A stretch of 64,000 bases of DNA, taken from contig NZ_JAFGYF010000007.1 in NCBI RefSeq assembly GCF_016921195.1, positions 62,001 through 126,000 of the forward strand, given 5' to 3'. The stretch comes from Cellulosimicrobium cellulans. GTDB taxonomy: Bacteria > Actinomycetota > Actinomycetes > Actinomycetales > Cellulomonadaceae. Below are positions 1-9,778 of this stretch, piece after piece (position 1 is the stretch's first letter; every line of letters begins with the position of its first letter). The notes below the pieces were generated by a model, which searched no databases, was not told the origin of the DNA, and was given only the letters and a program-made list of their open reading frames with translations. The position numbers and the translations under genes are program-made.

Positions 1-54
1 GGGACGACGGCGGAGAAGGACCACCCCGCCCCACCGGGCCAGGACGAAGGACAG

Positions 55-810
55 GTGTCGACAGTGACGGCAGGCGAGCAGACCACGCCCCGCGAGGGGA
101 CCGAGCACCGGCGGGTGCTCCTCAAGCTGTCGGGCGAGACGTTCGGCGGCGGGCAGATCGGTCTGGCGCCCGACGTCGTGCAGCGCGTCGCCCAGGAGAT
201 CGCGGACGCGGTCGCCCAGGGCGTGCAGGTCGCCATCGTGGTCGGCGGCGGGAACTTCTTCCGCGGCGCGGAGCTCTCCCAGCGCGGCCTGGACCGCGCG
301 CGCGCCGACTACATGGGCATGCTCGGCACCGTCATGAACTGCCTCGCGCTCCAGGACTTCCTCGAGCAGGCGGGGGTGAAGACGCGCGTGCAGACCGCCA
401 TCACCATGGGGCAGGTCGCCGAGCCGTACATCCCCCTGCGGGCGATCCGCCACCTCGAGAAGGGCCGGGTCGTCATCTTCGGCGCCGGTGCGGGCATGCC
501 CTACTTCTCCACCGACACGGTCTCCGTGCAGCGCGCCCTCGAGACGCACTGCCAGGAGGTCCTCATGGGCAAGAACGGCGTGGACGGCGTCTACACGGCC
601 GACCCGCGCAAGGACCCCTCGGCCACGAAGCTCGACCACCTCACGTACACCGACGCGCTCGTCAACGACCTCGGGGTCATGGACGCGACGGCGCTGAGCC
701 TGTGCCGTGACAACGACGTACGCATGCGCGTGTTCGGCATGAGCGAGCCGGGGAACGTCACCCGTGCCCTGGTCGGCGAGAATATTGGGACACTGGTCAC
801 GACCGACTGA
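55..810 (+). CDS. pyrH: UMP kinase (uridylate kinase)
   Basis: Phosphorylates UMP to UDP in cytosolic pyrimidine nucleotide synthesis; the bacterial hexameric amino-acid-kinase-fold enzyme. Seen: KLSGE at about residues 24-28, the glycine-rich [10 protein letters not shown] near 62-71, and the nucleotide-binding [17 protein letters not shown] stretch near 178-194, in a 251-residue protein with a short variable N-terminal tail. The GTG start at 55 follows a GAAGGA-type ribosome site. It leads a pyrH-frr-cdsA-rlmN series, the usual actinobacterial order downstream of rpsB-tsf (which would lie left of the window). Function is certain; the exact start is less so because the window begins 54 bases upstream. 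Confidence 0.97.
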   Translation: MSTVTAGEQTTPREGTEHRRVLLKLSGETFGGGQIGLAPDVVQRVAQEIADAVAQGVQVAIVVGGGNFFRGAELSQRGLDRARADYMGMLGTVMNCLALQDFLEQAGVKTRVQTAITMGQVAEPYIPLRAIRHLEKGRVVIFGAGAGMPYFSTDTVSVQRALETHCQEVLMGKNGVDGVYTADPRKDPSATKLDHLTYTDALVNDLGVMDATALSLCRDNDVRMRVFGMSEPGNVTRALVGENIGTLVTTD

Positions 811-885
811 CGCCGTCGCCGCCCTCGGGCGCAGCGACGCGGCGGACCCCGTACGACCCCACCGACGAACGACGAAGGAGCACTG

Positions 886-1443
886 GTGATCGACGAGACC
901 CTCCTCGAGGCCGAGGAGAAGATGGACAAGGCCGTCGAGGTGGCCAAGGAGGACTTCGCCGCGATCCGCACCGGCCGTGCGAACGCCGCGATGTTCAACA
1001 AGATCACGGTCGACTACTACGGCGCGCCGACGCCGCTGCAGCAGCTCGCGTCGTTCACGGTGACCGAGGCGCGCACGATCCTCGTCTCCCCGTTCGACAA
1101 GAGCTCGATCACGGCGGTCGAGAAGGCGCTGCGCGACTCCGACCTCGGCGTGAACCCCTCGAACGACGGCAACGTCGTCCGCGTCGTGCTGCCCGCCCTC
1201 ACCGAGGAGCGGCGCCGCGACTTCGTGAAGCTCGCGAAGTCGAAGGCGGAGGACTCGCGCGTGTCGATCCGCAACGTGCGCCGCCGCGCCAAGGAGGAGC
1301 TGGACCGCATCGCGCGCGACGGCGAGGCCGGCGAGGACGAGGTCGCGCGCGCCGAGAAGGAGCTCGAGAGCCTCACCAAGGCGCACGTCGACCAGGTCGA
1401 CGCGCTGCTCGCGGGCAAGGAGAGCGAGCTGCTCGAGGTCTGA
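886..1443 (+). CDS. frr: Ribosome recycling factor
   Basis: Splits post-termination 70S ribosomes together with EF-G. The 185-residue length is exactly that of the family. Seen: the conserved [12 protein letters not shown] segment near residues 30-41, [13 protein letters not shown], and the basic [10 protein letters not shown] helix near the C-terminal third of the long three-helix bundle. The GTG start at 886 has a clear GAAGGAG ribosome site 7 bases upstream. It lies 75 bases downstream of pyrH on the same strand and is probably co-transcribed with it; no terminator hairpin is obvious between them. Confidence 0.98.
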   Translation: MIDETLLEAEEKMDKAVEVAKEDFAAIRTGRANAAMFNKITVDYYGAPTPLQQLASFTVTEARTILVSPFDKSSITAVEKALRDSDLGVNPSNDGNVVRVVLPALTEERRRDFVKLAKSKAEDSRVSIRNVRRRAKEELDRIARDGEAGEDEVARAEKELESLTKAHVDQVDALLAGKESELLEV

Positions 1444-1475
1444 GCACCTCCTGCGGCGAGCTCCTCCACGCACCG

Positions 1476-2333
1476 ATGACCGACACCTCCTCGACGGCCG
1501 CCGGCGACGGCACCGCCGCGGCGCGTGCCCCCAAGGCGGGCCGCAACCTTCCCGTGGCGATCGCGGTGGGCCTCGGCCTGCTCGCGCTCGTCGCGGCGAG
1601 CCTCGCCTTCCGGCCCGAGTTCTTCGTGCTGCTCGCGACCGTGGCGGTCGGCGCCGCGCTGTGGGAGCTCGCCCAGGCGTTCAAGCGCCGTGAGCTTCAT
1701 CTGCCGCTCCTCCCGCTCCTCGTGGGCACGGTGGGCATCCTCGTGTCCTCGTACTACTCGGGTCCCGAGGCGCTGCTCGTCTCGTTCATGCTCACGGTCG
1801 CGGGCGCGGTCGTGTGGCGGGTCATCGACGGCTCGGGCACGGCGGCGGTGCGCGACGCCGCCGCGGCGACGTTCGCGGCGGCCTACCTGCCCTTCATGGC
1901 CGGCTTCGTCATGCTCATGCTCGCCGCCCCCGACGGGCGCATCAGGGTCCTCATCTTCATCCTGCTCGCCGTCGCGAACGACGTCGGCGGGTACGTCGCG
2001 GGCGTCCTCTTCGGGCGCCACCCGCTGGCCCCCTCGGTGAGTCCCAAGAAGTCCTGGGAGGGGCTCGCGGGCTCGTTCGTCCTCGCGACGGCGGTCGGCG
2101 TGGTCGGGGCCGTCGTGGGCCTCGGGGCGAGCCCCCTCGTCGGCGTCGCGCTCGGCATCCTCGCCCCGCTCACGGCGACGGTGGGCGACCTCGCCGAGTC
2201 GATGGTCAAGCGCGACCTAGAATTGAAGGACATGGGGTCGCTCCTGCCGGGCCACGGAGGCATCCTGGACCGGCTCGACTCCATGCTCCTCACCGCCCCG
2301 TTCGTGTACGTGCTCCTCGCGCTGGCCGTCTGA
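1476..2333 (+). CDS. cdsA: Phosphatidate cytidylyltransferase (CDP-diacylglycerol synthase)
   Basis: Makes CDP-diacylglycerol from phosphatidic acid and CTP, the precursor for all anionic phospholipids; an integral membrane enzyme. Seen: a hydrophilic N-terminal tail of about 25 residues, roughly seven to eight hydrophobic segments, [12 protein letters not shown], and the family signature [20 protein letters not shown] with the following DRLDSM near the C-terminus. Length 285 is normal. It starts 32 bases after frr with no strong Shine-Dalgarno, suggesting read-through from frr. Functionally it feeds pgsA, also in this window at 43.9 kb. Confidence 0.96.
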   Translation: MTDTSSTAAGDGTAAARAPKAGRNLPVAIAVGLGLLALVAASLAFRPEFFVLLATVAVGAALWELAQAFKRRELHLPLLPLLVGTVGILVSSYYSGPEALLVSFMLTVAGAVVWRVIDGSGTAAVRDAAAATFAAAYLPFMAGFVMLMLAAPDGRIRVLIFILLAVANDVGGYVAGVLFGRHPLAPSVSPKKSWEGLAGSFVLATAVGVVGAVVGLGASPLVGVALGILAPLTATVGDLAESMVKRDLELKDMGSLLPGHGGILDRLDSMLLTAPFVYVLLALAV

Positions 2334-2404
2334 CAGCCCGTCGACGGTCCTCTCGCACCGCGGAGCGACCCGTCCGCACGACCCCCCCACGCTTGGACCT
2401 CCCC

Positions 2405-3550
2405 ATGACCGTCCGTTCCGTCCGCCCCTCCGCGGAGTCGAAGCCGCTCCCGCTCGTCATGACCGCGCCGCGGCGCGGCAAGCCGCCGCGGCACTTCGCC
2501 GACCTCGCGCCCGAGGAGGTGCGCGACGTCGTCGTCGAGCTGGGGGAGAAGCCGTTCCGTGCCAAGCAGCTCGCGACGCACTACTACGCGCACCTCACGC
2601 GCGACCCGGAGGCGATGACGGACCTGCCGAAGGCGACGCGCGACGTGCTCACGGACGCGCTCTTCCCGCCGCTGCTCACGGCGGCGCGCCGCATGGAGGC
2701 CGACGGCGGGACGACCGTCAAGACGCTCTGGCACCTCTTCGACGGCGCCAAGGTCGAGTCGGTGCTCATGCGCTACCCGCAGCGCTCCACGCTCTGCGTG
2801 TCGAGCCAGGCGGGGTGCGGCATGGCGTGCCCGTTCTGCGCGACCGGGCAGCTCGGCCTGACGCGCAACCTGTCCGTGGCGGAGATCGTCGAGCAGGTGC
2901 GCTCCGCGGCCCGGTCGCTCGCCGACGGCGAGATCCCCGGCGGCCCGACGCGCCTCAACAACCTCGTGTTCATGGGCATGGGCGAGCCGCTCGCCAACTA
3001 CAAGGCCGTCATGGGCACGGTGCGCCGTCTCGTCGCACCCACCCCCGACGGTCTCGGCATGTCGGCGCGCAACATCACGGTGTCGACCGTCGGGCTCGTC
3101 CCCGCGATGCGCAAGCTCGCCGACGAGGGGATCCCGGTCACGCTCGCCCTGTCGCTGCACGCCCCCGACGACGACCTGCGCAGCGAGCTCGTGCCGATCA
3201 ACACGCGGTGGAGCGTCGACGAGACGCTCGACGCGGCGCGCCACTACTTCGAGGTCACGGGCCGGCGCGTGAGCATCGAGTACGCGCTCATCAAGGACAT
3301 GAACGACCACGCGTGGCGCGCCGACCTGCTCGGCGAGAAGCTCGACGCGCGCGGCCGTGGCTGGGTGCACGTGAACCCGATCCCGCTGAACCCGACGCCG
3401 GGCTCGATCTGGACGGCCAGCGACCCTGCCGTCGAGGCGGAGTTCGTGGCACGATTGCGCGGTCACGGGATCCCGACGACGATCCGTGACACCCGCGGCA
3501 GCGACATCGACGGTGCCTGCGGGCAGCTCGCTGCAGAGGAGGACGAGTGA
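2405..3550 (+). CDS. rlmN: 23S rRNA (A2503-C2)/tRNA (A37-C2) methyltransferase RlmN
   Basis: Radical-SAM enzyme that methylates C2 of A2503 in 23S rRNA and A37 of some tRNAs. Seen: the 4Fe-4S motif C138-x3-C142-x2-C145 ([12 protein letters not shown]), the GMGEPLANY substrate/SAM region, SLHAPDD, and the second catalytic cysteine C372 in DIDGACGQL, which carries the methyl intermediate in characterised RlmN. The ATG at 2405 gives 381 residues, normal for the family. The frame stays open far upstream, but that part overlaps cdsA out of frame and has no family similarity. The stop overlaps the next start (GTGA). Confidence 0.96.
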   Translation: MTVRSVRPSAESKPLPLVMTAPRRGKPPRHFADLAPEEVRDVVVELGEKPFRAKQLATHYYAHLTRDPEAMTDLPKATRDVLTDALFPPLLTAARRMEADGGTTVKTLWHLFDGAKVESVLMRYPQRSTLCVSSQAGCGMACPFCATGQLGLTRNLSVAEIVEQVRSAARSLADGEIPGGPTRLNNLVFMGMGEPLANYKAVMGTVRRLVAPTPDGLGMSARNITVSTVGLVPAMRKLADEGIPVTLALSLHAPDDDLRSELVPINTRWSVDETLDAARHYFEVTGRRVSIEYALIKDMNDHAWRADLLGEKLDARGRGWVHVNPIPLNPTPGSIWTASDPAVEAEFVARLRGHGIPTTIRDTRGSDIDGACGQLAAEEDE

Positions 3551-4098
3551 GTTCGCTGTTCACCACGGTGTCGAAGACCCGGAACGGGTACGACCCCGAG
3601 GAGGTCGACGACTTCTTCGAGCACGCCCGCGACGTGTACGAGGGTCGCGTCCAGGATCGGCTGACGAGCACCGAGATCCAGGCGTCGGTCTTCGACCTGG
3701 TCCGCGGCGGGTACGACACGCACGAGGTGGACGCCGCGCTGGACCGCCTCGAGGGCGCGTTCATCGCGCGCCAGCGGGCGGAGTACGTCGCCGCGCACGG
3801 CCAGCAGGCCTGGATGAACGCGCTCGCCGAGCGCGCGCGGACGCTCTACGGGCGCCTCGGCCGACCCGACGGCGAGAAGTTCGCGCTCGCGGAGCGGGGC
3901 AAGCCGGCGTACGACATCGACGACGTCGACGACCTGTGCGACCGGCTCGTCGCCTACTTCGACCGGCAGGTCCCGATCACGGCGGCGGAGATCCGCTCCG
4001 CGACGTTCGGCCGCGCCCGCGGTCGCGACGGCTACGCGGAGGGCCCGGTCGACGCGTTCTTCGCCCGCGCCATCGAGGTCCTGCTCGGCGTCGAGTGA
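3547..4098 (+). CDS. DivIVA-domain repeat protein
   Basis: Function unknown. The 183-residue protein appears to be built from four copies of the short N-terminal DivIVA-type membrane-targeting motif, each a Y-D-x-x-x-V-D-x-x-x-x-R/H-like segment: around residues 5-30 ([18 protein letters not shown]), 39-66 ([16 protein letters not shown]), 112-140 ([19 protein letters not shown]) and 153-182 ([19 protein letters not shown]). It lacks the long C-terminal coiled coil of true DivIVA/Wag31. The GTG start overlaps the rlmN stop by 4 bases, so translation is probably coupled. Related repeat proteins are known in Actinobacteria; a role at curved membranes, poles or septa is inference only. Confidence 0.8.
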   Translation: MSSLFTTVSKTRNGYDPEEVDDFFEHARDVYEGRVQDRLTSTEIQASVFDLVRGGYDTHEVDAALDRLEGAFIARQRAEYVAAHGQQAWMNALAERARTLYGRLGRPDGEKFALAERGKPAYDIDDVDDLCDRLVAYFDRQVPITAAEIRSATFGRARGRDGYAEGPVDAFFARAIEVLLGVE

Positions 4099-4123
4099 CG
4101 ACGACGCCCACCCCTCGCCGCGC

Positions 4124-4903
4124 GTGAGCCCCGACCCCCGGACGTCCTCGAGCCCGTGGGTGCGGCGCGCCACGGAGTGGCTGAGCGAGGTCAACGCCCG
4201 GCACCCCTGGAACCACAACGAGCACTTCCACGGCTGGGTCGAGCGGCGCGTGCCGCGCGACGCCCGGGTCGTGCTCGACGTGGGTTGCGGCGCAGGCGTC
4301 CTCCTCGGCAGGCTGCGTCGCCGGGCGGACGAGGTCCACGGGATCGACGCCGACGCCGGCATGGTGGCCCAGGCCGGCGCGCGGCACGACGAGGACCCCG
4401 CCATCACCGTGCGGCGACTCAGGTTCGACGACGTCCGCTCGCCCGACGACGTCCGCACGCCTGACGACGTGCGCACGCCCGACGCGTGCGGCTCGCCGGG
4501 ACGCCGGGCGGGCCCGGCCGACACCGCAGGCGGTGGCTACGACGCGGTGACGATGGTCGCGGTGCTGCACCATCTCGACCTCGACGAGGCGCTCCGGCAC
4601 GCCCGCAGCCTGCTCGCCCCGGGTGGCCGGCTCCTCGTCGTGGGGCTCGCGCGCGTGGCGTCGGCGCGCGACCTCGCGGTCGACGTCGCGTCCGCGTTCC
4701 TCAACCCGCTCGTGGGCCTCGTGAAGCACCCCCGTCGAGCCCGGCCCGGCGACGCCGGGCCCGACGCTCCGGGCATGCCCGTGCGGGACCCGCGGCACTC
4801 GGTCGACGAGATCGCGCGCACGGCCCGGGCGCACCTGCCCGGGGTGCGGGTGCGCCGTCGGCTCTTCTTCCGGTACACGCTCGAGTGGACCGCCCCGCGG
4901 TGA
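4124..4903 (+). CDS. Class I SAM-dependent methyltransferase
   Basis: Predicted methyltransferase of unknown substrate. Seen: SAM-binding motif [11 protein letters not shown] with the following acidic residue in EVHGIDAD, and motif [17 protein letters not shown], then [12 protein letters not shown]. Length 259. Between the binding motifs lies an in-frame run [18 protein letters not shown] (residues 102-119) encoded by three 18-bp tandem repeats at 4427-4480, followed by a short Gly/Pro-rich linker; this looks like a recent expansion in a loop. The GTG start at 4124 lies 25 bases after the DivIVA-repeat gene. The small size and HHLD motif resemble methyltransferases of the type-11 group; the target cannot be read from sequence. 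Confidence 0.85.
   Translation: MSPDPRTSSSPWVRRATEWLSEVNARHPWNHNEHFHGWVERRVPRDARVVLDVGCGAGVLLGRLRRRADEVHGIDADAGMVAQAGARHDEDPAITVRRLRFDDVRSPDDVRTPDDVRTPDACGSPGRRAGPADTAGGGYDAVTMVAVLHHLDLDEALRHARSLLAPGGRLLVVGLARVASARDLAVDVASAFLNPLVGLVKHPRRARPGDAGPDAPGMPVRDPRHSVDEIARTARAHLPGVRVRRRLFFRYTLEWTAPR
4427..4480 (+). repeat. Three tandem 18-bp repeats inside methyltransferase gene
   Basis: Units 4427-4444, 4445-4462 and 4463-4480 encode [12 protein letters not shown] and DDVRTP. They differ at only a few positions and keep frame, so copy number could change without disrupting the gene. Confidence 0.9.
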
Positions 4904-4961
4904 CGGGGCCACGACCGGCACGGTGCCCGCGCACCGCCCGCGGCCTGGGAGGATGGGAGCC

Positions 4962-6161
4962 ATGCCCGACGGACCTGCACCCACCCCCCGCACCGTGACG
5001 ATCCTCGGCTCGACCGGGTCGATCGGCACGCAGGCGATCGACGTCGTCCGGACCCACCCGGACCGGTTCCGCGTCGAGGCGCTCTCGGCGGGCGGTGGCG
5101 ACGTCGACCTGCTCGCGCGCCAGGCCGTGGAGCTCGGGGTGCGCGCGGTCGGGGTCGCGGACGAGAGCCGTGCGGCGGCGCTCCGGGCGGCGCTGGCCGG
5201 AGCCGGACCCGGCCAGGGGGACGTCCCGGAGGTGCTCGCCGGACCCGACGCCGCGGCCGAGCTCGCCGGGCGGGGGAGCGACGTCGTCCTCAACGGCGTC
5301 ACCGGCTCCGTCGGGCTCGGCCCGACGCTCGCCGCGCTGCGCGCCGGGTCCACGCTCGCGCTCGCGAACAAGGAGTCGCTCGTCGCCGGGGGAGCGCTCG
5401 TCCGCGCGGCCCAGCAGCGCCCGGACCAGATCGTCCCGGTGGACTCCGAGCACTCGGCCATCGCGCAGTGCCTGCGCTCCGGGACGAGAGCCGAGGTGCG
5501 GCGCCTGATCCTCACCGCGTCGGGCGGTCCCTTCCGCGGCTGGGACGCCGACGCGGTCAAGGCGGCCACGGTCGAGCAGGCGCTCGCGCACCCCACCTGG
5601 GCCATGGGGCCGGTCGTCACCGTGAACTCCGCGAGCCTCATGAACAAGGGCCTCGAGCTCATCGAGGCGCACCTGCTCTTCGACGTGCCCGCCGACGACA
5701 TCACGGTCGTCGTGCACCCGCAGTCCGTCGTGCACTCGATGGTCGAGTTCGTCGACGGCTCGACGATCGCGCAGGCGTCGCCCCCCGACATGCGCCTGCC
5801 CATCGCGCTCGGGCTGTCGTGGCCCGACCGGCTCGACCCCGTGACGCCGCCGTGCGACTGGACGGCCGCGACGTCGTGGACGTTCGAGCCGCTCGACGAC
5901 GCCGCGTTCCCCGCGGTGAGCCTGGCGCGCGCCGCCGTCGCGGCGAGCGCGACCCACCCGGCCGTGTACAACGCGGCCAACGAGGAGGCCGTCGCGGCGT
6001 TCCTCAGCGGACGCGCAGGTTTCGGTGACATCGTGACCACGGTCGAGCGCGTGCTCGCTGCGCACGACGGAACTCCCGCGGACGCGCTGACGTTGGAGCA
6101 CGTGGTGGAGGCCGAGGCGTGGGCGCGCACGCGCGCCCACGAGCTGCTGGACCGCCGGTGA
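4962..6161 (+). CDS. dxr: 1-deoxy-D-xylulose-5-phosphate reductoisomerase
   Basis: Second step of the MEP isoprenoid pathway: DXP to 2-C-methyl-D-erythritol 4-phosphate with NADPH. Seen: NADPH-binding GSTGSIGTQ at residues 16-24, [11 protein letters not shown], the metal/substrate motifs VDSEHSAI and [27 protein letters not shown], and [12 protein letters not shown]. The ATG at 4962 has GGGAGG 9 bases upstream and gives 399 residues; an ATG at 4953 and an upstream GTG in the same frame are less well placed. It is followed by the M50 protease and ispG, the same order as Mycobacterium Rv2870c-Rv2868c, so two MEP-pathway genes flank the protease. Confidence 0.96.
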   Translation: MPDGPAPTPRTVTILGSTGSIGTQAIDVVRTHPDRFRVEALSAGGGDVDLLARQAVELGVRAVGVADESRAAALRAALAGAGPGQGDVPEVLAGPDAAAELAGRGSDVVLNGVTGSVGLGPTLAALRAGSTLALANKESLVAGGALVRAAQQRPDQIVPVDSEHSAIAQCLRSGTRAEVRRLILTASGGPFRGWDADAVKAATVEQALAHPTWAMGPVVTVNSASLMNKGLELIEAHLLFDVPADDITVVVHPQSVVHSMVEFVDGSTIAQASPPDMRLPIALGLSWPDRLDPVTPPCDWTAATSWTFEPLDDAAFPAVSLARAAVAASATHPAVYNAANEEAVAAFLSGRAGFGDIVTTVERVLAAHDGTPADALTLEHVVEAEAWARTRAHELLDRR

Positions 6162-6219
6162 CGAGCGACCGTCGCGGCGGGGCGACCGCCCGCGACGTCG
6201 AGAGGGAGCAGAGGGAACG

Positions 6220-7530
6220 ATGGCCACGCTGATCGGCATCCTGGTGATCGTGGTCGGGATCGTCGTCTCGATCGCGCTGCACGAGGTCGGGCACATGGTG
6301 CCCGCGAAGAAGTTCGGCGTCCGCGTGAGCCAGTACATGGTCGGGTTCGGCCCGACCCTGTGGTCGCGCACCAAGGGCGAGACCGAGTACGGCCTCAAGG
6401 CGATCCCGCTCGGCGGCTACGTGCGCCTCGTGGGCATGTACCCGCCCGCGCCCGCGGGCTCCCGTCCCCGCGGCAGCGGGTTCTTCTCCCAGGTCGTGGC
6501 CGACGCGAGGGACGCCAGCACGGAGGAGATCCGCCCGGGCGAGGAGCACCGCGCGTTCTACAACCTCTCCGCGCCCAAGAAGGTCGTCGTCATGCTCGGC
6601 GGCCCCTTCATGAACCTCCTCATCGCGTTCGTCCTCATGGCGATCGTGTGCGTCGGCATCGGCCTGCCTGCGGTCACGACCACGGTGGGCTCGGTGAACG
6701 CGTGCGTCCCGTCCGCCGTGACGGCCGAGGAGCAGGAGTGCGCCGCCGGCGCCGCCCCGTCGCCGGCCGCCGCCGCGGGCCTCGAGCCGGGCGACACGAT
6801 CGTGGCGTTCGACGGCGAGGACGTCACCTCGTGGGACCAGCTCTCCGGCATGATCCGCGGCGCCGCCGGGCAGGCGACGCCGGTCGTCGTCGAGCGCGAC
6901 GGCGAGCGGGTGGACCTCACCATCACGCCCGTCGACGTGGAGCGCCAGGTCGTGGCCGAGGACGGGACGCCCGTCGTCGACGACGACGGCGAGCCGGTCA
7001 CGGAGCCCGCCGGGTTCGTCGGGTTCGCGCCGACCGTCGAGCGGACGCCCGCCGGGATCGGTGTGGCCGCGGAGGCCACGTGGCAGCAGGTGAGCGGCAC
7101 GGCGGGGATCATCGTCACCCTGCCGGTCAAGGTCTACGAGGCGGCTCAGGCCGCGTTCACCGACGCGCCCCGCGGGCAGGACTCCGTGATGAGCGTCGTC
7201 GGGGTCGGCCGCGTCGCGGTGGACGTCGCCGGCGCGGAGAGCCCGGTGCTCGACCGCGTCGTCACGATGCTGCTGCTGCTCGCCGCGCTGAACGTCGCGC
7301 TGTTCGTCTTCAACCTCATCCCGCTCCTGCCGCTCGACGGCGGGCACGTGGTCAACGCGCTCTACGAGGGCGCCAAGCGCACGGTCGCGCGCGTCCGCGG
7401 TCGCCCGCGGCCGGGGCCGGCCGACCTGGCGCGCATGATGCCGGTCGCGTACGTGATGTTCGTGGTCCTCGTCGGCGTCGGCGCCCTGCTGATCCTCGCC
7501 GACATCATCGACCCCGTCCGCCTCACGTAG
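6220..7530 (+). CDS. rip1: M50 site-2 intramembrane zinc metalloprotease (Rip1/RseP-like)
   Basis: Regulated intramembrane protease that cleaves membrane-anchored anti-sigma factors and similar substrates. Seen: zinc-binding HEVGH at residues 21-25 in the first membrane segment, a PDZ-like region around residues 170-235 (GLEPGDTIVAFDGEDV), the second catalytic motif FNLIPLLPLDGGHVV supplying the third metal ligand, and about four hydrophobic segments. Length 436 fits the actinobacterial family. The ATG at 6220 has purine-rich AGAGGGA upstream. Position between dxr and ispG matches Mycobacterium tuberculosis Rip1 (Rv2869c); substrates in this organism are unknown. Confidence 0.93.
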   Translation: MATLIGILVIVVGIVVSIALHEVGHMVPAKKFGVRVSQYMVGFGPTLWSRTKGETEYGLKAIPLGGYVRLVGMYPPAPAGSRPRGSGFFSQVVADARDASTEEIRPGEEHRAFYNLSAPKKVVVMLGGPFMNLLIAFVLMAIVCVGIGLPAVTTTVGSVNACVPSAVTAEEQECAAGAAPSPAAAAGLEPGDTIVAFDGEDVTSWDQLSGMIRGAAGQATPVVVERDGERVDLTITPVDVERQVVAEDGTPVVDDDGEPVTEPAGFVGFAPTVERTPAGIGVAAEATWQQVSGTAGIIVTLPVKVYEAAQAAFTDAPRGQDSVMSVVGVGRVAVDVAGAESPVLDRVVTMLLLLAALNVALFVFNLIPLLPLDGGHVVNALYEGAKRTVARVRGRPRPGPADLARMMPVAYVMFVVLVGVGALLILADIIDPVRLT

Positions 7531-7626
7531 CCGCGGCGCGTGGAGGGGCCGCGAAGATGTGCGGGACCGAGCGGGAAGGTGACGTCCCGGACAGCCTGGC
7601 GGTGCCGCGTCGGACGCCCGGCGGGG

Positions 7627-7641
7627 GATACTAGGGGCGTG
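7627..7641 (+). promoter_or_regulatory. Predicted leaderless promoter of ispG (-10 GATACT)
   Basis: GATACT at 7627-7632 ends 6 bases before the GTG at 7639, so transcription would begin at or next to the start codon. No recognisable -35. Confidence 0.6.
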
Positions 7642-8802
7642 AGCGTACCCATCAGTCTCGGAATGCCTGCCGCGCCGCCGCCGGTCCTCGCGCCGCGACG
7701 CAAGAGCCGCAAGATCAAGGTCGGCAAGGTGGACGTCGGCGGCGACGCGCCGATCAGCGTCCAGTCCATGACGACGACGCCGACGACGGACATCAACGCC
7801 ACGCTCCAGCAGATCGCGGAGCTCACGGCGTCGGGCTGCGACATCGTGCGTGTCGCGGTGCCGAGCGCGGACGACGCGCTCGCGCTGCCGGCGATCGCCA
7901 AGAAGTCGCAGATCCCCGTGATCGCGGACATCCACTTCCAGCCCAAGTACGTGTTCGCGGCGATCGACGCGGGCTGCGCCGCGGTGCGCGTGAACCCCGG
8001 CAACATCCGCAAGTTCGACGACCAGGTCAAGGAGATCGCGAAGGCGGCGTCGGACGCGGGCGTGTCGCTGCGCATCGGCGTGAACGCCGGCTCGCTCGAC
8101 CCGCGCCTGCTCGCGAAGTACGGCAAGGCGACGCCCGAGGCGCTCGTCGAGTCGGCCGTGTGGGAGGCGTCGCTCTTCGAGGAGCACGGCTTCCACGACT
8201 TCAAGATCTCCGTCAAGCACAACGACCCGGTCGTCATGGTGCGCGCGTACGAGCTGCTCGCCGAGGCGGGGGACTGGCCGCTGCACCTCGGCGTGACCGA
8301 GGCGGGCCCGGCGTTCCAGGGCACGATCAAGTCGGCGACGGCGTTCGGCGCCCTGCTGAGCAAGGGCATCGGCGACACGATCCGCGTCTCGTTGTCGGCG
8401 CCGCCGGTCGAGGAGGTCAAGGTCGGCAACCAGATCCTCCAGGCGCTCAACCTGCGCCCCCGCAAGCTCGAGATCGTCTCGTGCCCGTCGTGCGGCCGCG
8501 CGCAGGTGGACGTGTACTCGCTCGCCGAGAAGGTCACGGCCGGTCTCGAGGGCATGGAGGTGCCGCTGCGCGTCGCGGTCATGGGCTGCGTCGTCAACGG
8601 CCCGGGCGAGGCGCGCGAGGCCGACCTCGGCGTCGCGTCGGGCAACGGCAAGGGGCAGATCTTCGTCAAGGGCGAGGTCGTCAAGACGGTGCCTGAGTCG
8701 TTGATCGTGGAGACGCTCATCGAGGAGGCGCTGCGCATCGCGGAGACCATGACGCCGGAGAACGACGCGCAGGCCGGCCCGCCGGTCGTCACGGTCGGCT
8801 GA
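7639..8802 (+). CDS. ispG: 4-hydroxy-3-methylbut-2-en-1-yl diphosphate synthase (flavodoxin)
   Basis: Penultimate MEP-pathway enzyme: reduces ME-cPP to HMBPP with a 4Fe-4S cluster. Seen: [13 protein letters not shown] near the N-terminus, the substrate barrel motifs [10 protein letters not shown] and VRVNPGNI, and cluster ligands CPSC (GRAQVD) plus CVVNGPGEA near the C-terminus. The GTG at 7639 gives 387 residues, the usual actinobacterial length, and sits 6 bases after a GATACT -10, whereas the in-frame upstream start at 7540 adds an Arg-rich tail unlike the family. Its own promoter means it need not depend on dxr-rip1 transcription. Confidence 0.96.
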   Translation: MSVPISLGMPAAPPPVLAPRRKSRKIKVGKVDVGGDAPISVQSMTTTPTTDINATLQQIAELTASGCDIVRVAVPSADDALALPAIAKKSQIPVIADIHFQPKYVFAAIDAGCAAVRVNPGNIRKFDDQVKEIAKAASDAGVSLRIGVNAGSLDPRLLAKYGKATPEALVESAVWEASLFEEHGFHDFKISVKHNDPVVMVRAYELLAEAGDWPLHLGVTEAGPAFQGTIKSATAFGALLSKGIGDTIRVSLSAPPVEEVKVGNQILQALNLRPRKLEIVSCPSCGRAQVDVYSLAEKVTAGLEGMEVPLRVAVMGCVVNGPGEAREADLGVASGNGKGQIFVKGEVVKTVPESLIVETLIEEALRIAETMTPENDAQAGPPVVTVG

Positions 8803-8809
8803 CGCCCTC

Positions 8810-9760
8810 GTGAGCCGCTGGCGCCCGTCCGTCCCGGCCCTGCGAGCTCGCGCGCGGGGCGGATCGTCGGACCGGGCGCGCGTGCTCGTCGACGCGGACG
8901 TCCCGGAGGCGCTCGCGGTGTGCGCGGGCGACCCGGTCGCGTCGACGCTCGCGGCCGCGCGGCTCGCGGTCGCCCAGCAGGCGGGCCTGCACGCGGCCGG
9001 CGGCCAGGCGTGGGGGTTCCCGGCCGTCGGCCCGCTCGAGGCGGTGTGCTGGGCGGGTGCGAACCTCGTCCCGGTGGTGCCCGTGTCGCTCGACGCGTCG
9101 CGTGCGCGGGCGGCGGTCGCGGCGTTCGCCGAGCTCGCACGGCACGCGGGGCGGCGGTCGTCGTCGGTCGTGGGCGAGCGCGACGCCGTCCTCGCGCTGT
9201 GGGAGCTGCTCGCGCCGCACTGGCCGTCGCCGCGCGAGATCCGGGCGAACCAGCCCTCGCTCGCGATCGACCGCGAGCCCGACGTCGAGCCCGACCCCGG
9301 GGTCCGGCGCTCCGTCCCCGCCGAGGTCCCGGTCGTCCTGCCGGCGTGCGTGCGGATGTTCACCGAGGAGGTCGGCTACTCGCCGGTCGAGGGCGGCGGG
9401 CGCGCGTACGAGGAGCGCGTGCGGTCGCTCGTGCTCGCCGGCCGGTCGTTCGTCCGGCTCGCGGGGAGGGACGGCGCGCCGCACGTCGTCTTCAAGGCCG
9501 AGCTCGGCGCGGTGACGCCGCACGTCGCGCAGGTCCAGGGCGTGTGGGTCGACCCGCGGTACCGCGGACAGGGCCTCGCCGCGCCGGGGATGGCCGCCGT
9601 CGTGCACCTCGCTCGCCAGGGCTCCCCGGCCGAGACCACCCGCGGGGCCGCGCCGCCCGTCGTCTCGCTGTACGTCAACGACTACAACACGCGCGCCCTC
9701 GCGACGTACCGCCGCGTCGGGTTCGAGCAGGTCGGCACGTACGCGACCGTCCTCTTCTGA
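8810..9760 (+). CDS. GNAT-family N-acetyltransferase with N-terminal DUF4081-like domain
   Basis: Predicted acetyl-CoA-dependent acyltransferase. Seen: a C-terminal GNAT core with VQGVWVDPRYRGQGLAAPGM (acetyl-CoA pyrophosphate-binding R-G-x-G-L) and SLYVNDYNTRALATYRRVGF, the usual beta-bulge/helix end. The N-terminal half (residues about 25-150) matches the style of the DUF4081 partner domain. Length 316. It starts 7 bases after ispG with GTG, so it is probably co-transcribed. Mycobacterial Rv2867c holds the same position and domain layout after ispG; its substrate is not established. Confidence 0.85.
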   Translation: MSRWRPSVPALRARARGGSSDRARVLVDADVPEALAVCAGDPVASTLAAARLAVAQQAGLHAAGGQAWGFPAVGPLEAVCWAGANLVPVVPVSLDASRARAAVAAFAELARHAGRRSSSVVGERDAVLALWELLAPHWPSPREIRANQPSLAIDREPDVEPDPGVRRSVPAEVPVVLPACVRMFTEEVGYSPVEGGGRAYEERVRSLVLAGRSFVRLAGRDGAPHVVFKAELGAVTPHVAQVQGVWVDPRYRGQGLAAPGMAAVVHLARQGSPAETTRGAAPPVVSLYVNDYNTRALATYRRVGFEQVGTYATVLF

Positions 9761-9778
9761 CGAGCCACGACCGGTGCG

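Noticed and set aside
1814-2404. Upstream extension of rlmN over cdsA.
   Set aside because: Out of frame with cdsA, Arg-rich and unlike RlmN, whose family starts near the ATG at 2405.
6004-9363. An 1119-codon minus-strand frame over dxr, the M50 protease and ispG.
   Set aside because: Antisense to three firmly identified genes; no motif, no plausible promoter or ribosome site.
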